Shown piece after piece: positions 45,211 to 56,300 of a DNA stretch of 64,000 nt (positions are counted from its first letter, which is position 1; the number at the start of each line of letters is the position of its first letter). A program made the position numbers and the translations under genes. The notes beneath the pieces are model-generated. The model had not been told where the DNA came from. It did no database searches and saw nothing but the letters and a program-made list of their open reading frames with translations. Origin of the DNA: Pictodentalium vernedei (taxonomy: Eukaryota; Mollusca; Scaphopoda; Dentaliida; Dentaliidae); assembly GCA_031216915.1 (NCBI GenBank), contig JAUFNR010000031.1:267857-331856 (forward strand), given 5' to 3'.

Positions 45211-45562
45211 TATCAAGTTTGCCGAAAAAATATTTTTCCACGAAATTATTGCCTGTTATTGACTTAGAAAATTTCCTGTTTTTTTTAATTAAGGATACCT
45301 TCATGGTATAATAAAGTCCTTCAGTTTCTAATGTGGATAGTTGAAATTTTGGGATCTGGTTACACATGCCTTGAAGATGTGCAGCATCTATAAAGTGTGC
45401 AGAAAAAATACTTTTTCACAAAATTATTGTCCTTTATCAACTTTTCCAGTGTTGTTTAATTAAGAGCACCTTCATGGTGTAATCAACTCCTCCCTCAGTT
45501 TCTAATCCAGAGAGTTGAAATTTTAGGATATGGTTACACATGCCTTGAAGATGTGCAACATA

Positions 45563-46829
45563 TACTACTCAAAGTTTGCTAAGCACCACATATTTGACAC
45601 ATCATTGTGAAATTTGCTTGTGACATATTTGTGATATATTTGGTGGATATGATTGAGGAATGTATTGAGATGGTCTCCAGTGTTTACATTAGCTCTCTTG
45701 GCAGGCAGACTTTTTGTGACAGTCATGGCAAGCATATACCCCTTGATTTTCATGATGTTTTCGTGTACTGTCTACATGTACATGAGATGTGTAGGGTATT
45801 CAATCTTCATTTTAACACATTTGAATATGGCGAATGCAAATGTAAGAAGACATTTGTCTGAAACAGAAATTTGGAGGGCTGTTGGGATGGTGGAGCAAGG
45901 GGCTACACATCATCAGGTTGGTGAAGCCCTTAGTGTGCACCATACGCTGATCACCAGAGCCTGAGCAAGATTTCAGCTGTTGGCACACCAGTAAGACGGC
46001 ATGGTGGTGGCAGAGACAGGGCAACATCTGCAGCTGAAGACCGGTTTTTGATCATTCAGGCCCATAGGAATTGCTTTGCAACAGCAACCCAGCTTCGCAG
46101 TGACCTTCAGAATGCATCCGGGGTAAATGTTTCAATGCAGCTTATCCGGGCAAGGTTGCATGAAGGTGTTCTCCGATCGAGAAGACAGAGCTCTGTGTCC
46201 TTGACCGTGGTACATTGACTGCACAGCGGTATATTGATGAGATCCTGGATGCCCATGTCAGATTGTATGCAGGTGCACTGTGTGATAGATTCATTCTGAT
46301 GGACGATAATGCCCATCCTCATGTTGCCTATGCTGTCTGGTAGTACCGACAGGGGGAGGGGATTGAGCGTATGGACTGGCCAGCAAGATCCCCTGACCTC
46401 AATCCATGTCTGGAATGAGTTGCAGCTTGCAATTTCAGCCCATCCAGTCAAGCCAAGAAGTGTCCAGGAGCTTGGTGCCATGATGGTCAAAGAATGGAAC
46501 AACATCCCAGAAAGGACCATCAGGAACCTGATTGGGAGCATGAGAAGGCATTGTCAAGCTGTAATTAACAGTAATGGGTCTCATACTCGATATTGAACCC
46601 ATACCAGTTCGCTCTGTCAACTTTTTGGCAAATTTGAAAAATTTTCCATGGATATCGTATTCAAAAGCTAAAAAATAATGTCAGACACAAACAAACTCTT
46701 AATTTCTGTACTTAAACCATTAACGATATAAGTTAATAAAAAATATATACACTTTTCATAACAATATTTCAACTAAAACGTAAAACAGGTAGTTGGATAT
46801 TCTTGGTGCTCAGCAAACTTTGAGTAGTA
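45563..46829 (+). mobile_element. Tc1/mariner-like transposon, inactive
   Basis: Terminal inverted repeats of about 26 bp begin TACTACTCAAAGTTTGCT at the left and end AGCAAACTTTGAGTAGTA at the right, with one internal difference. Both sides are flanked by TA (45561-45562, 46830-46831), the target duplication of this superfamily. The type J sequence near 45374 (GCAGCATCTATAAAGTGTGCAG) is the empty-site equivalent. At 1.27 kb it is shorter than typical full-length members, and its transposase is broken. Confidence 0.88.
45827..46596 (+). pseudogene. Tc1-like transposase relic
   Basis: It begins at ATG 45827 with a helix-turn-helix-like N terminus (LSETEIWRAVGMVEQGATH) and meets a TGA at 45962-45964. 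Further frames carry QLIRARLHEGV-like sequence, then DDNAHPHVAYAVW with a TAG, then DWPARSPDLNP, then a C terminus with VKEWNNIPERTIRNLI ending at 46596. The section holding the first catalytic Asp appears deleted after about 46200. The IEH codons normally after SPDLNP are missing at about 46410, removing the third catalytic acid. It encoded a cut-and-paste DDE transposase and is now non-functional. Confidence 0.85.
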
Positions 46830-47098
46830 TATATAAAGTTTGCAGGAAAATAATTTTTTACAGAATAACCAAATCAAATCAAATCAAGTTGCACTTACAT
46901 TTGGTAAAGAGGTGGGGTTACCTTTTGTGTCACCCTATGGTGACACTTTATGGTTTTTAATGCTCCAATGGTCTGTAATCTGTCACCGGTCCATCATCTC
47001 TCATCCTTCAGCCACCACCGAGTAATAAATGTTTCATTTCTGAAATGCTATCCATGGTATTGCAGGCAGGGGTATGTGCCACCCTCGGCGTTGCTCAA

Positions 47099-47364
47099 GC
47101 TCACCTTAATTTCTTTTGTGCAGGCCTTTTTTCTACTTCCTTCAATCAAATGACTTGACTTAAGTCTAAAGTAACACTAACCCCTGAACACAGGGGTGCC
47201 ACTAAAGTGGTGGTGGTGGTGGGAGGGGGGTTAGTGGTGTGACCCCCCCCCCCAAACTAATTTTCTCAGTCTGAACATTTTCATCTTGATTACATACAAG
47301 TATATGTCTGTTGTATTCAATCTGGGCTTTTAGTAGGTCCCAGCAGGATCAATTTGGAGTGTTA
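47099..47364. other. Non-coding spacer
   Basis: Starts with resumed repeat E sequence. Contains a GGT-rich/C-run stretch near 47208-47253 and ends in a block shared with 51510-51585 (TATGTCTGTTGTATTCAAT). No gene seen. Confidence 0.4.
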
Positions 47365-47663
47365 TTAACCCTGTGAACCCAAAAGACCGATCTTTCGGGC
47401 TAAGGCATAATTTCGTCCCATTTTTTGTCTTGTTATGAGAGGTCTATACACAGGGCATTGATGATAAAATAATAACTGCAGCCCTCTGGCTGCAGACTGC
47501 AGTTATTATTTTATCCTCTCTGTATATTGATATTGGACTGACCCACTTCACGGTAAATGTACACAAAGCATTTCCTTGCAACATCATGCCAGTTTTTATG
47601 TGGAATAGTATTCTCATTAAAAGTATCAGTCATTTGGGATTACTGAACCTCAGTTTAGGTTAA
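47365..47663. mobile_element. TTAA-flanked foldback MITE, family Tc
   Basis: TTAA at 47365-47368 and 47660-47663. Ends CCCTGTGAACCC and its diverged inverse. The central palindrome pairs GATAAAATAATAACTGCAG with CTGCAGTTATTATTTTATC. The related sequence near 51584 (GTGTTGTTAAGG) resembles the left empty flank. It shares its right TTAA with the next element. Confidence 0.65.
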
Positions 47664-47893
47664 CCCTTTACCCAATGCAGACGATATCAAAATTTGTGAT
47701 TTTAAAAATTATTTTTCCAAATTTTTCAAAATATTTCAACAAAACCTTGTCATGTGACCCCTCACTGGAACAAGCTTGACAGGCTCATTCCAATGAGGGG
47801 TCACAGGATATAGTTTTATTGTAATTTTCAGAAAATTAATATATTTTCAGCAGAGAGTTTTTACCATTCATTTTTAGGCTTTGGCCGAGTTAA
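47660..47893. mobile_element. TTAA-flanked foldback MITE, family Tb
   Basis: TTAA at both ends. It begins CCCTTTACCCAATGCAGACG like the copies at 16813 and 52937, with central GTGACCCCTC...GAGGGGTCAC arms. The right terminus lacks the usual GGTAAAGGG and ends TTTGGCCGAG before TTAA, so that end has diverged. Confidence 0.7.
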
Positions 47894-48128
47894 CTTAAAA
47901 ATGATTTTTTCCGTATCTTTTGAATATGTTATAAAATTAAAACCTGATCGCCTCAACTCTCACTCTGATATCAAATTATCAAACTTTTAAGATACAAAAC
48001 AAAACTTTCCCATGATGCAATTGTGAATAAATCCAACTAGATCTTGTTTGATAGAGATTTTTTAACTCTGTCAAACAAGATCTAAGTATTTAAAGTTCTA
48101 CATTTGTGAAATAGTAAAAGTAGTAAAA
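47894..48128. other. Non-coding spacer with hairpin
   Basis: An inverted repeat at about 48037-48083 pairs AGATCTTGTTTGATAGAG with CTCTGTCAAACAAGATCT, one mismatch. A related arm sequence (TCTTGTTTGACAGAGCTC) occurs in the palindrome at 49703-49777. Confidence 0.55.
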
Positions 48129-48278
48129 CAGTGGAGCCCACTTAATTGGATATCTCTTAATTGAATAACCCTGTTAATTAAATATAATTTCCCTACACAA
48201 AACCATTTGCCATACCTCCAGTACAAATTTGACCTGTTAATTGAATATAGGTTATAGAGTAAACGCCTGTTAATTGAA

Positions 48279-49615
48279 TGAAAGTGTCAGTGACACTGTA
48301 GCTCAACTTGTGTAAGACATGTACATGTATAGTATGTGACACAGCAATGACAAACATCTTGGTAATGACCTGATAACAAAGGTACATATGAAGTATTGTA
48401 ACGGTCTGTACATAAATGCTGACTGTAGCCTGTAACAAATGTATGGGTAAAGTATTGTAAAGGTGGGCGACAGTTAGATGCTAAACTAGAAAAGAAATTT
48501 TTGAGTCCCAGAGTGGGTCTGACTGAACCCAAAAATATTTGTTCTCATAGCACAGTGATAACAAAGGAACACAAAAACACTCGTTCCTGTCCCAGGGTGA
48601 TAACAAAGGTACCCAAAAAGTTTTCTGAAGATCGGTTCATAAATACAGCCTCCAGCCCTAGCCGTATTGACATGTGCACTTACTGTGTATAAGTAGCACT
48701 GAATAAATCAAAGTTCATCTAATTTGCATAATTTCTGCACAAGAAAAAAACCTGTATTATATGTGATGTATTCCTTGTTACTAAACATTCATACAAAAAT
48801 TTATTCAAATCCAAACTTTCATGCAGAAGTTCTGTACAAAAAACTGATTGCACTGATTTTGGTACACAATCGCTGCTGGTGGCCATCTTGAATTTTGGAC
48901 CACACCCAAAAACACTCGTTCTCATCCCATGGTGATAACAAAAGTACCCAAGAAGTTTCGTAAAGATCGGTTCATAAATACAGCCTCTAGCCTGAGCCGT
49001 ATAGAAGTTGTGTACAAAAAACTGATTGGACCTAATTTCGGTACAAAATGGCCACTGGCAGCCATCTTGAATTTTGGACTGCACCCAGAAACACTTGTTC
49101 TCGTTCCAAGGTGATAACAAAGGTACCCAAGAAGTTTCGTGAGGATCGGTTCATAAATACAGCCCCTAGCCCGAGTCGTATTGACATGTGTACTTACTGT
49201 GTGTAAGTAGCACTGAAAAAATAAAAGTTCATCTAATTTGCATAATTTCTGCACGAGAAAAAAAAACGTATTATATGTAATATATTCCATGTTACTAAAC
49301 ATTCATACAAAAATTTATTCAAATCAGAACTTTCATACAGAAGTTCTGTACAAAAAACTGATTGCACTAACTGAAGTACAAAATGGCTGCTGGTGGCCGT
49401 CTTGAATTTCGTACTGCACCCAAAAACACTCGTTCTCGTCCCACGGTGACAACAAAGGTACTCAAGAAGTTTTGTAAAGATTGGTTCATAAATACGGCCT
49501 CTAGCCCGAGCTGTATTGAATTGTTGACGGACAGATGGCAAGATGGACAGACAGGCAGACAACGGGCCATGGCATAACCTCAAATTTGACTTACGTCAAA
49601 ATTGAGCTAATAAAA
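48279..49615 (-). mobile_element. Modular element type A, copy 3
   Basis: Reverse-oriented relative of 6571-8281 and 22803-24988. Its 3' end lies at the left (GAAAGTGTCAGTGACACT, then AGCTCAACTT at 48299-48308). Its 5' end lies at the right (AAATTGAGCT near 49598-49607, one mismatch from the expected inverse). The CTGTCTGTCC-type tract is reduced. Core blocks match the other copies. It sits inside the pogo-like MITE between GTTAATTGAA and an A-run (a T-run on the element strand). Confidence 0.75.
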
Positions 49616-49702
49616 AATCTTGTAACCTGTCGAGAAATTACCCTGACTCTCCCCAGTTTTCCTTGGTTTATTGACCTACTTGGCCTCAGTACATCCAAAA
49701 CA

Positions 49703-49777
49703 GGCATTTAATCTATTATATCTTGTTTGACAGAGCTCATGGAGCTCTGTCAAACAAGATATAATAGAATAAATGCC
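49703..49777. repeat. Near-perfect 75-bp palindrome
   Basis: Arms of about 36 bp from GGCATTTAATCTATTATATC to GATATAATAGAATAAATGCC meet at GAGCTCATGGAGCTC. Probably a small foldback MITE. Confidence 0.8.
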
Positions 49778-49954
49778 AAGTTTATCTCTAGAATACAGGA
49801 AAGTGATACAATCCTTGTTAATTGAATACTCCTGTTAAATGAAACATTTTCATTGGCTATTTGATTAACAGGGTTCCACTGTATTGGATTACCAGTATGT
49901 TAGGAGTTCAAGTAGCCTATCTTTATAACTTTTAAAAAAAAATTATTTCATGAG

Positions 49955-51290
49955 GAATTTTCACTGGAAGCCTACTTTTGAGTAGGACTTGTTTTGTTAA
50001 GGTTGGTCAGTTATGTTCTCCATTTTGTGTGGGATTTGTGTGTCCAGATTCTTTGGTGTTGTTTATAAGAAAATGTGGTCAGTGACAGAAGAAACGTGAA
50101 ACACATCCCATAAATATTTTTGCTTTAACATGTTGTGGCATGTGTTGTTCATAGTCATGTCAGACATTTAAAGCATTGATGTAAGGGAAAAAGTCAACAT
50201 GGAAAACAAGAGAATGATTCAACATGGAAATTAGTGAATTATGATTCTTGGAAAACAGTAAAAGACATGGAAATCTGTAGGAGGACAAGATGGGGCACCT
50301 GCTATCTCAAGTTTTTGGGAAGGGCAAATGTTGTTTTTCTCAGACAATTTTTAAACATTTTTAAAAGCAAATAAGGAACGTATTAATGAGTTTTCATTTC
50401 ATGAATCACTAGTTAACACCCAGTGGTTCATGAGCTGAAGTAAACAAGCTCTTTTTCACTGGTAAAATAGGACCCAGTCACTAAAGCTTGGGGTGGGAGT
50501 CCTTGACTTTATCTCCATGTTGTGGTCATGATTGGCCATTGTGCAAAAGTATGTGACCTTAAACACCAATAAATAAATAAATAAATATTCATGGGCAGAA
50601 GGTTGCTGGTGCTTCTACAGGTTTTATCACAGAAATTTCAAATGTTTATTGACAGGATAATCCAATCCAGCAGTGTTGTATGAATTGTATTTGCTCCTCC
50701 TGGATATATTTCTGTGGTAAAATGGTGTTGCCTTGTTTGTTTATTTATTGGGGTTCAAGAATACTTTCAGCAGCCAGGGTGTTTCATTGTCTAGGGTGTT
50801 TCATTGTACATGTATTGCATGTAATTTTGTTCAGCCCTTTTGTTTGTTTTCATCCTATCCAAACTAAACAATACTTTCAGCAGCCAGGGTGTTTCAACAA
50901 TACTTTTAGCAGCCGACCCAGGGTGTTTCATTGTACATGTAATTTTGTTCAGCCCTTTGTTCGTTTCACCCCATCCATTACTCTCTACTGCTTTTACACA
51001 AATCTACTTTGTTTTTTTCGTGGGGGTGGTTTCTTCAGGTAACTGTAACCGATTGGTTGTTGTGTCAGACTTCTGATTGCATGGTTATGAGTTTGAATCT
51101 AATTGTCTGTCTCTTGTTCTTTGTCCTCGCACAAGATACTTAACTTTGATTATCATTGTGGGAAATTTGCTTGTAATTGATTAGTAGATTGGAAAGTCTG
51201 GCAATTACTTACCAATGTTTGGTATTTTGTTTCTATTTGGTTAATTGAAATCCAGGTTTTGAGTCATCTCTGTTGCAGTGTTTGTACGCC
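49955..51290 (+). repeat. Dispersed repeat E, copy 4 (least interrupted)
   Basis: Continuous across the positions where copy 1 is split, so it provides the empty sites at 50669-50690 and in the CAGCAGCCAGGGTGTTTC tandem (50766-50960). Contains an (AAAT)n stretch at 50570-50590. The 120-codon open frame at 50680-51042 runs through this tandem and has no domain signature. Confidence 0.7.
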
Positions 51291-51595
51291 ATACTGGAAA
51301 ACTGGAAAATACTGGAAAAATGGTTTTGCATTTTCCAGTTCTGAAAAAATACTGGAGAAATGATCTCAAGTTGGTAAATACTGGAAATATACTTTCAATT
51401 TTTCAATGAATTATGAAGACCTGTTCATTACTTCTGCATCTTCTGAAACATGCTAAATGTTAATTCTTAGGAAACAGTGATACCTTGGCTTACGTCACAC
51501 ACACAGTCGGCCATACAAATGTATGTCTGTTGTATTCAATTTGGGCTTTTGAGAGGCCCCAACATGATCAATTTGGAGTGTTGTTAAGGTATGTG
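51291..51595. other. Non-coding segment with short tandem
   Basis: TACTGGAAAAACTGGAAAATACTGG-like reiterations at 51290-51390, then a block shared with 47300-47365. No gene seen. Confidence 0.5.
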
Positions 51596-51829
51596 TTAAA
51601 CCTTTACCTAACATGAAAAGCAGACGATACTTGCAAAAAAAATCCTTGAATAACTAATGTTTTTCAATTTTTGTCCCCAAAACATGGATTATGACCCCTC
51701 ATTGGAACAAGCTCATTCCAAAGAGGGGTCATAACCTATGTTTTTGAGACAAAAAATAATAAAAATTAATTGGCGATTTTTGTGAATAGAGCTGGTCGGT
51801 TTTGGCCATTATGTTAGGTAAAGGGTTAA
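51596..51829. mobile_element. TTAA-flanked foldback MITE, family Tb variant
   Basis: TTAA at 51596-51599 and 51826-51829. Ends ACCTTTACCTAAC and GTTAGGTAAAGGG. The centre pairs ATGACCCCTC-TTGGAAC with its inverse around GAACAAGCTCATTCC. The right flank continues TTAATTAA. Confidence 0.8.
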
Positions 51830-52482
51830 TTAAATAAGAAATTCCATCATGACTACTGTATGTATAATTTATTTATCCAGAAATAAATGTCCAAGAAGTC
51901 TTGATGTTTTTTTTAACAGTAATCCTAAACTGACTAATATTCCAACTACATCATTTAAGGAATGTTTTTGATGCATGCCTTGATGATGTTATTGGAATAT
52001 TTTATCAGTTAGGACTTGAACCACCACCGTCCATCTGTCTGTCCATCCATCCGTCTGCCTGTCCGCCTGTCTGTCCATCCTGAAATTCAATCATGAATAA
52101 CTTGTAAAATACTTGGTTGAGTGACTTGATATATGGTATGCAAGTGTATCCTATTGTTGTATGCCTATAGTGAAATGCAGGCGTCGTTCGAGATTTTATT
52201 GCCAGAGTCATTGGCTCATTGCCCTTTATGGACTTGGAATTTGTATATACCCAAAAACTGTATCACCTATAGCCAGGCTTTCATTGTTAAATAAGCGGAG
52301 GTATTTTTTGTGTCACTGTATGGTGACACTTTATTTTGATTTCCTTTTCTGAGTATCAAAATGAAGCACCTGTAAAATGTGCTAACATATTTTTAAAGCT
52401 CGACTTGATAGCAATCTTTATTTTGGTTTGGCTTGCACATTGTGGGGGTATTTCGTTAGCTGTGCTTACGAACAGGTCTTGT
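51830..52482. repeat. Repeat with a modular-element fragment (type K)
   Basis: 51895-52015 matches the flanks of the MITE at 52937-53184 and is its empty site. From about 52020 a CCATCTGTCTGTCCATCC tract begins a short fragment that ends in GCGGAGGTAT followed by the hairpin GTGTCACtgtatGGTGACAC at 52304-52324. No 5' motif is found. Confidence 0.55.
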
Positions 52483-52887
52483 GTAACTGGTAGAGGGCTA
52501 AATCATTTTTGATTATCAAAATTGGTTCACAGGCTTTTGCATTGTTACAATTTATGGGAGAGTGCCTACGGGCACTCTCCCATAAATTGTAACAGGGCAA
52601 ATCATTACAGGCTAAATAAGCCTTTAAATTGCAGTACCTACAGTGAAATATAAAGCCCAAACATGGGTTTACAGTACTCTGGCCTTTTGAAAAATCCAGG
52701 GGAGCCACTATGGCCCTCCTAAATCTGTTTCAGGGGAGCTATTCTACACTAATATCAATTATACAAGGTTATTAATTATGAAAATTGAGGAGAGCCATTA
52801 CAGTTTAAGGAGAGAAATTATGGCTCTCCTCAATTTGCCAGGAGCAATAGCTCCCCTCAAACGGCCAGGCCTGACTCTACCAGTTAC
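52483..52887. mobile_element. Foldback MITE, family Td, longer copy
   Basis: The ends TAACTGGTAGAGGGCTAA and CTCTACCAGTTA match those of 61601-61853. The central palindrome 52543-52594 pairs TGTTACAATTTATGGGAGAG with its perfect inverse. The right part has about 160 extra bases (near 52700-52870), themselves palindromic around GGAGAGCCAT...ATGGCTCTCC, absent from the other copy. The flanking tetramers are GTAA and TTAC, so the TTAA has decayed. Confidence 0.7.
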
Positions 52888-52936
52888 CTATAATCTCCTC
52901 TGACTAATATTCCAACTGCATCATCAAAGAATGTCT

Positions 52937-53184
52937 TTAACCCTTTACCCAACACAGATGATATCAAAATTTATTTTCTTAAATATAATTTTTTCAAATT
53001 TTTCAGAAAATTTCAACAAAACCATATCATGTGGCTCCTCGTTGGAACGATCTCGTCGAGCTCGTTCCAACGAGGGGTCACATGATATGGTTTTGTTGAA
53101 TTTTTTGAAAAATAATATTTTTTCAACTACTGAATTTGCATATTATGCGGGCGGATGAGGCTGATTCGTTGGGTAATGGGTTAA
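52937..53184. mobile_element. TTAA-flanked foldback MITE, family Tb
   Basis: TTAA at 52937-52940 and 53181-53184. Ends CCCTTTACCCAAC and GTTGGGTAATGGG. The centre pairs GTTGGAACGA and TCGTTCCAAC within an arm set that includes TCATGTGGCTCC/GGGGTCACATGA. Flanks match 51935-52020, which lacks the element, giving an empty site. Confidence 0.85.
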
Positions 53185-53369
53185 TGAAGTCAAGTCTTGA
53201 TGATGCTGCTAAAATATTTTATCAGTCAGGACTTGAGCCATCACAGGACAAATCAGGATCACCCCTCCCAAATCAGGTTCACCCCTACCCACACCCTATC
53301 AGTCATCTTTGCAACCATCCTGCCTGAATATCGATTCTAACGTTTGTCACTCCTCCTTTTATAACTAAT
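53185..53369. other. Non-coding spacer
   Basis: Continuation of the host repeat of the preceding MITE to about 53230, then nothing recognised. Confidence 0.4.
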
Positions 53370-56300
53370 TATACCCCAAGAGGGAGCTATATTCTCGACA
53401 CCCTGAACGTTCGTACTTCGTCTATCCGTCCAAACTTATGTGAGCAACTCCTCCTACTTTATCGAACCGATTTTGATGAAACTTCTCAAACAGTATGACT
53501 AACAATTGAAGATGCGCATATTCTATGATTTTTCATCGGCGACAATTTTAATCAAATTATTTCCCCCTGAACTTAGATTTATTATGGATTTTCAAATGAG
53601 ATTCTTGTGTGTGCAACTCCTCCTACATTACTGAACCAATTTTGATGAAACTTCTCAAACATTATGACTAGCAAGAGAACATGTGCATGTTCTAAAAATT
53701 TTTTTTACTGCAACAATTTTAACCATGTTGTCTCCCCTAAACTTGGATTTATTATGGATCTGCAAATGTGATTCTTGTGTGCACAACTTCTCTTACATTA
53801 TTGAACTGATTTCCATGAAACTTTTTACACATGGTGACTAATGAGTGAACATGCACATATTTCCAAATGTCCCATCTATGATGATTTTTAGCTTAACTTG
53901 ACATGGTCAAGATAAGCTATTGCCATCACGCGTGTGGAAGTCTGTTAGTCTGTTTCACATTTTCCTTTAGCACGGGCTACACCCCACAGTTCTCGTCTGA
54001 TCATCTCGAAATTTCATATGCAGGTTTGGGGTCATGTCTAGATGAGAACGTCCTCTTTTGGTCGCGATCGGGCAACCGGTATGGCTGCCCGAGCCTAAAA
54101 CCCGAAAACCATTAGCACAGTCTACAGGTCGTATTTATGAAGGGATTTCATTGTAACTTGGTAGGATGCCTCTGTATAATGCCTAGATGAGAACATCCCC
54201 TTTTGGACATGATCTATCAATCGTGATGGCTGCTCAAGCCCGAAACCCAAAGACTTTTAGCACAGTCTGCAGGTCATGTTTAATATGGAGGAATTTCATT
54301 GTAACTTGATAGGATGACTCCATATGATCTCTAGATGAGAATTTCCCCATTTGGGCGTGATCTGCCAACCGTGACGACTGCCCGAGCCCAAAACCTGAAA
54401 ACCTTCAGCAGAGTCTACAGGTCATATTTATTGAGGAATTTCATTGTAACTTGGTGGGTAGACTTCATACAATGTCTAGACGAGAAAGTCACCTTTTGGT
54501 CCTGATTGGGCAACTGTGACGGCTACAGGGGCCCGAAGCCCGAAAACCTTTAGCACAGTCTACAGGTCATATTTATGAAGGGATTTCATTGTAACTTGGT
54601 AGGATGACTCCAAATAATGTCTAGATGAGAACATCCCATTTTAATCGCGATCATTCAGCCTTGATGGGTGCCCGAGCCCAAAAACCTTTAGCATAGGCAA
54701 AAAGTCATATTTATGGAAGGATTTCATTGTAACCTGTTAGGTTGACTCCATATAATGCCTAGATGATGACATCCCCTTTTGGTCGTGATTGGTCAACTGT
54801 GATGGCTACAGGTGCCCGAAGCCCGAAAACCTTGAGCACAGTCTACAGGTCATATTTATAAAGGGATTTCAGTGTAACTTCGTAGGATCACTCCAGATGA
54901 TCCCCAGATGAGATTGTCCCCTTTGGTTGCGATCATTCAGCCATGATGGCTGTACGAACCCGAAGCCCAAAAACCTTTAGCACAGTCTACAGGTCATATT
55001 TATGAAGAGATTTCATTGTAACTTGGTAGGTTGACTTCATATAATGTCTAGATGAGAATGTCCCCTTTTGGAATGCTTGGGCAACTGTGATGGCTACAGG
55101 GGCCCGAAGCTCAAAAACCTTTAGAACAGTCTACAGGTCATAATTATGAAGGCATTTCATTGTAGCTTGGTAGGATGACTCCAAATAATGTCTGGATGAG
55201 AACATCCCCTTTTGGTCGCGATCATTCAGCTTTTATGGCTGCCCGAGCCCAAAGACCTTTAGTATATACTACAGGTGGTATTTATGGAAGGATTTCATTG
55301 TAACTTGTTATGTTGACTCCATACAATGCCTAGATGATGACATCCCCTTTTGGTCATGATTGGTCAACTGTGGTGGCTACAGGTGCCCGAAGCCCGAAAA
55401 TCTTGAGCACAGTCTACAGGTCATATTTATGAAGGGATTTCATTGTAACTTCGTAGGATCACTCCAGATGGTGCCCAGATGAGCATGTCCCCTTTTGGTT
55501 GCGATCATTCAACCATTATGGCTGCCCGAGCCTGAAGCCCGAATATCTTTAGCACAGTCTACAGGTCATATTTATGAAGGGATTTCATTGTAACTTGGTA
55601 GGTTTGACTTTATATAATGTCTAGATGAGAACGACCCCTTTTGGACACGATTGGGCAACTGTGACACCTACAGGAGCCCAAAGCCCAAAAACCTTTAGAA
55701 CAGTCTACAGGTCATAATTATGAAGGGATTTCATTGTAGCTTGGTAGGATGACTCCAAATAATGTCTAGATGAGAACGTCCCCTTTTGGTCGCGTTCATT
55801 CAGCCTTGATGGCAGCCCGAGCCCAAAAACCTTTAGCATAGTCTATAGGTTGTATTTATGGAAGGATTTCATTGTAACTTGTTAGGTTGACTCCATATAA
55901 TGCCTAGATGATGATATCTCCTTTTGGTCGTGATTGGTCAACTGTGATGGCTACAGGTGCCCAAAGCCCAAAAATCTTGAGCATAGCCTACAGGTCATAT
56001 TTATGAAGGGATTTCATTGTAACTTCGTAGGATCACTCCAGATGATGCCCATATGAGAATGTCCCTTTTTTGGTTGCGATCATTCAGCCATGATGGCTGC
56101 CCAAGCCCAAAATCCTTTAGCACAGTCTACAGGTCATATTTATGAAGGGATTTCATTGTAACTTGGTAGGCTGACTTCATATAATGTCTAGATGAGAACG
56201 TCCCCTTTGGATGCAGTTGGGAAACTGACGTCTCAAGGGGCCCGAAGCCCAAAAACCTTTAGCACAGTCTACAGGCCATATTTATGAAGGGATTTCAATG

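Larger units (their letters stand above)
44047..47098 (+). mobile_element. Modular element type J, interrupted by type B and Tc1-like insertions
   Basis: The 5' motif ATACTCCTGCC (44047-44057) is matched at ten of eleven positions by GGCAGGGGTAT (47065-47075), followed by a weak hairpin TGCCACCCTCGGCG. Core blocks repeat at about 44270-44640, 45210-45560 and 46830-46860: AAAATTTCCTGT, TACCTTCATGGTGTAATCAACTC and TGAAGATGTGCAACAT. The right boundary is inferred from resumption of repeat E. A separate hairpin GTGTCACCCTATGGTGACAC at 46938-46957 matches one at 52305-52323. Confidence 0.6.
48129..49881. mobile_element. pogo/Tigger-like MITE carrying nested insertions
   Basis: It begins CAGTGGAGCCCACTTAATTG and ends with the inverse GATTAACAGGGTTCCACTG. 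CAGTGGAACCC-type ends are characteristic of pogo/Tigger elements. Repeated TTAATTGAAT motifs line both inner arms. A TA follows on the right, but the left TA is not preserved. It is interrupted by type A copy 3 and by the palindrome at 49703-49777. Confidence 0.6.

Noticed and set aside
46938..46957. Hairpin GTGTCACCCTATGGTGACAC as the type J terminus
   Set aside because: Repeat E resumes only after about 47098 and the matching end motif is at 47065-47075. This hairpin is more likely an internal remnant of another type (compare 52304-52324).
50680..51042. 120-codon open frame
   Set aside because: Runs through the CAGCAGCCAGGGTGTTTC tandem of repeat E and has no family signature.
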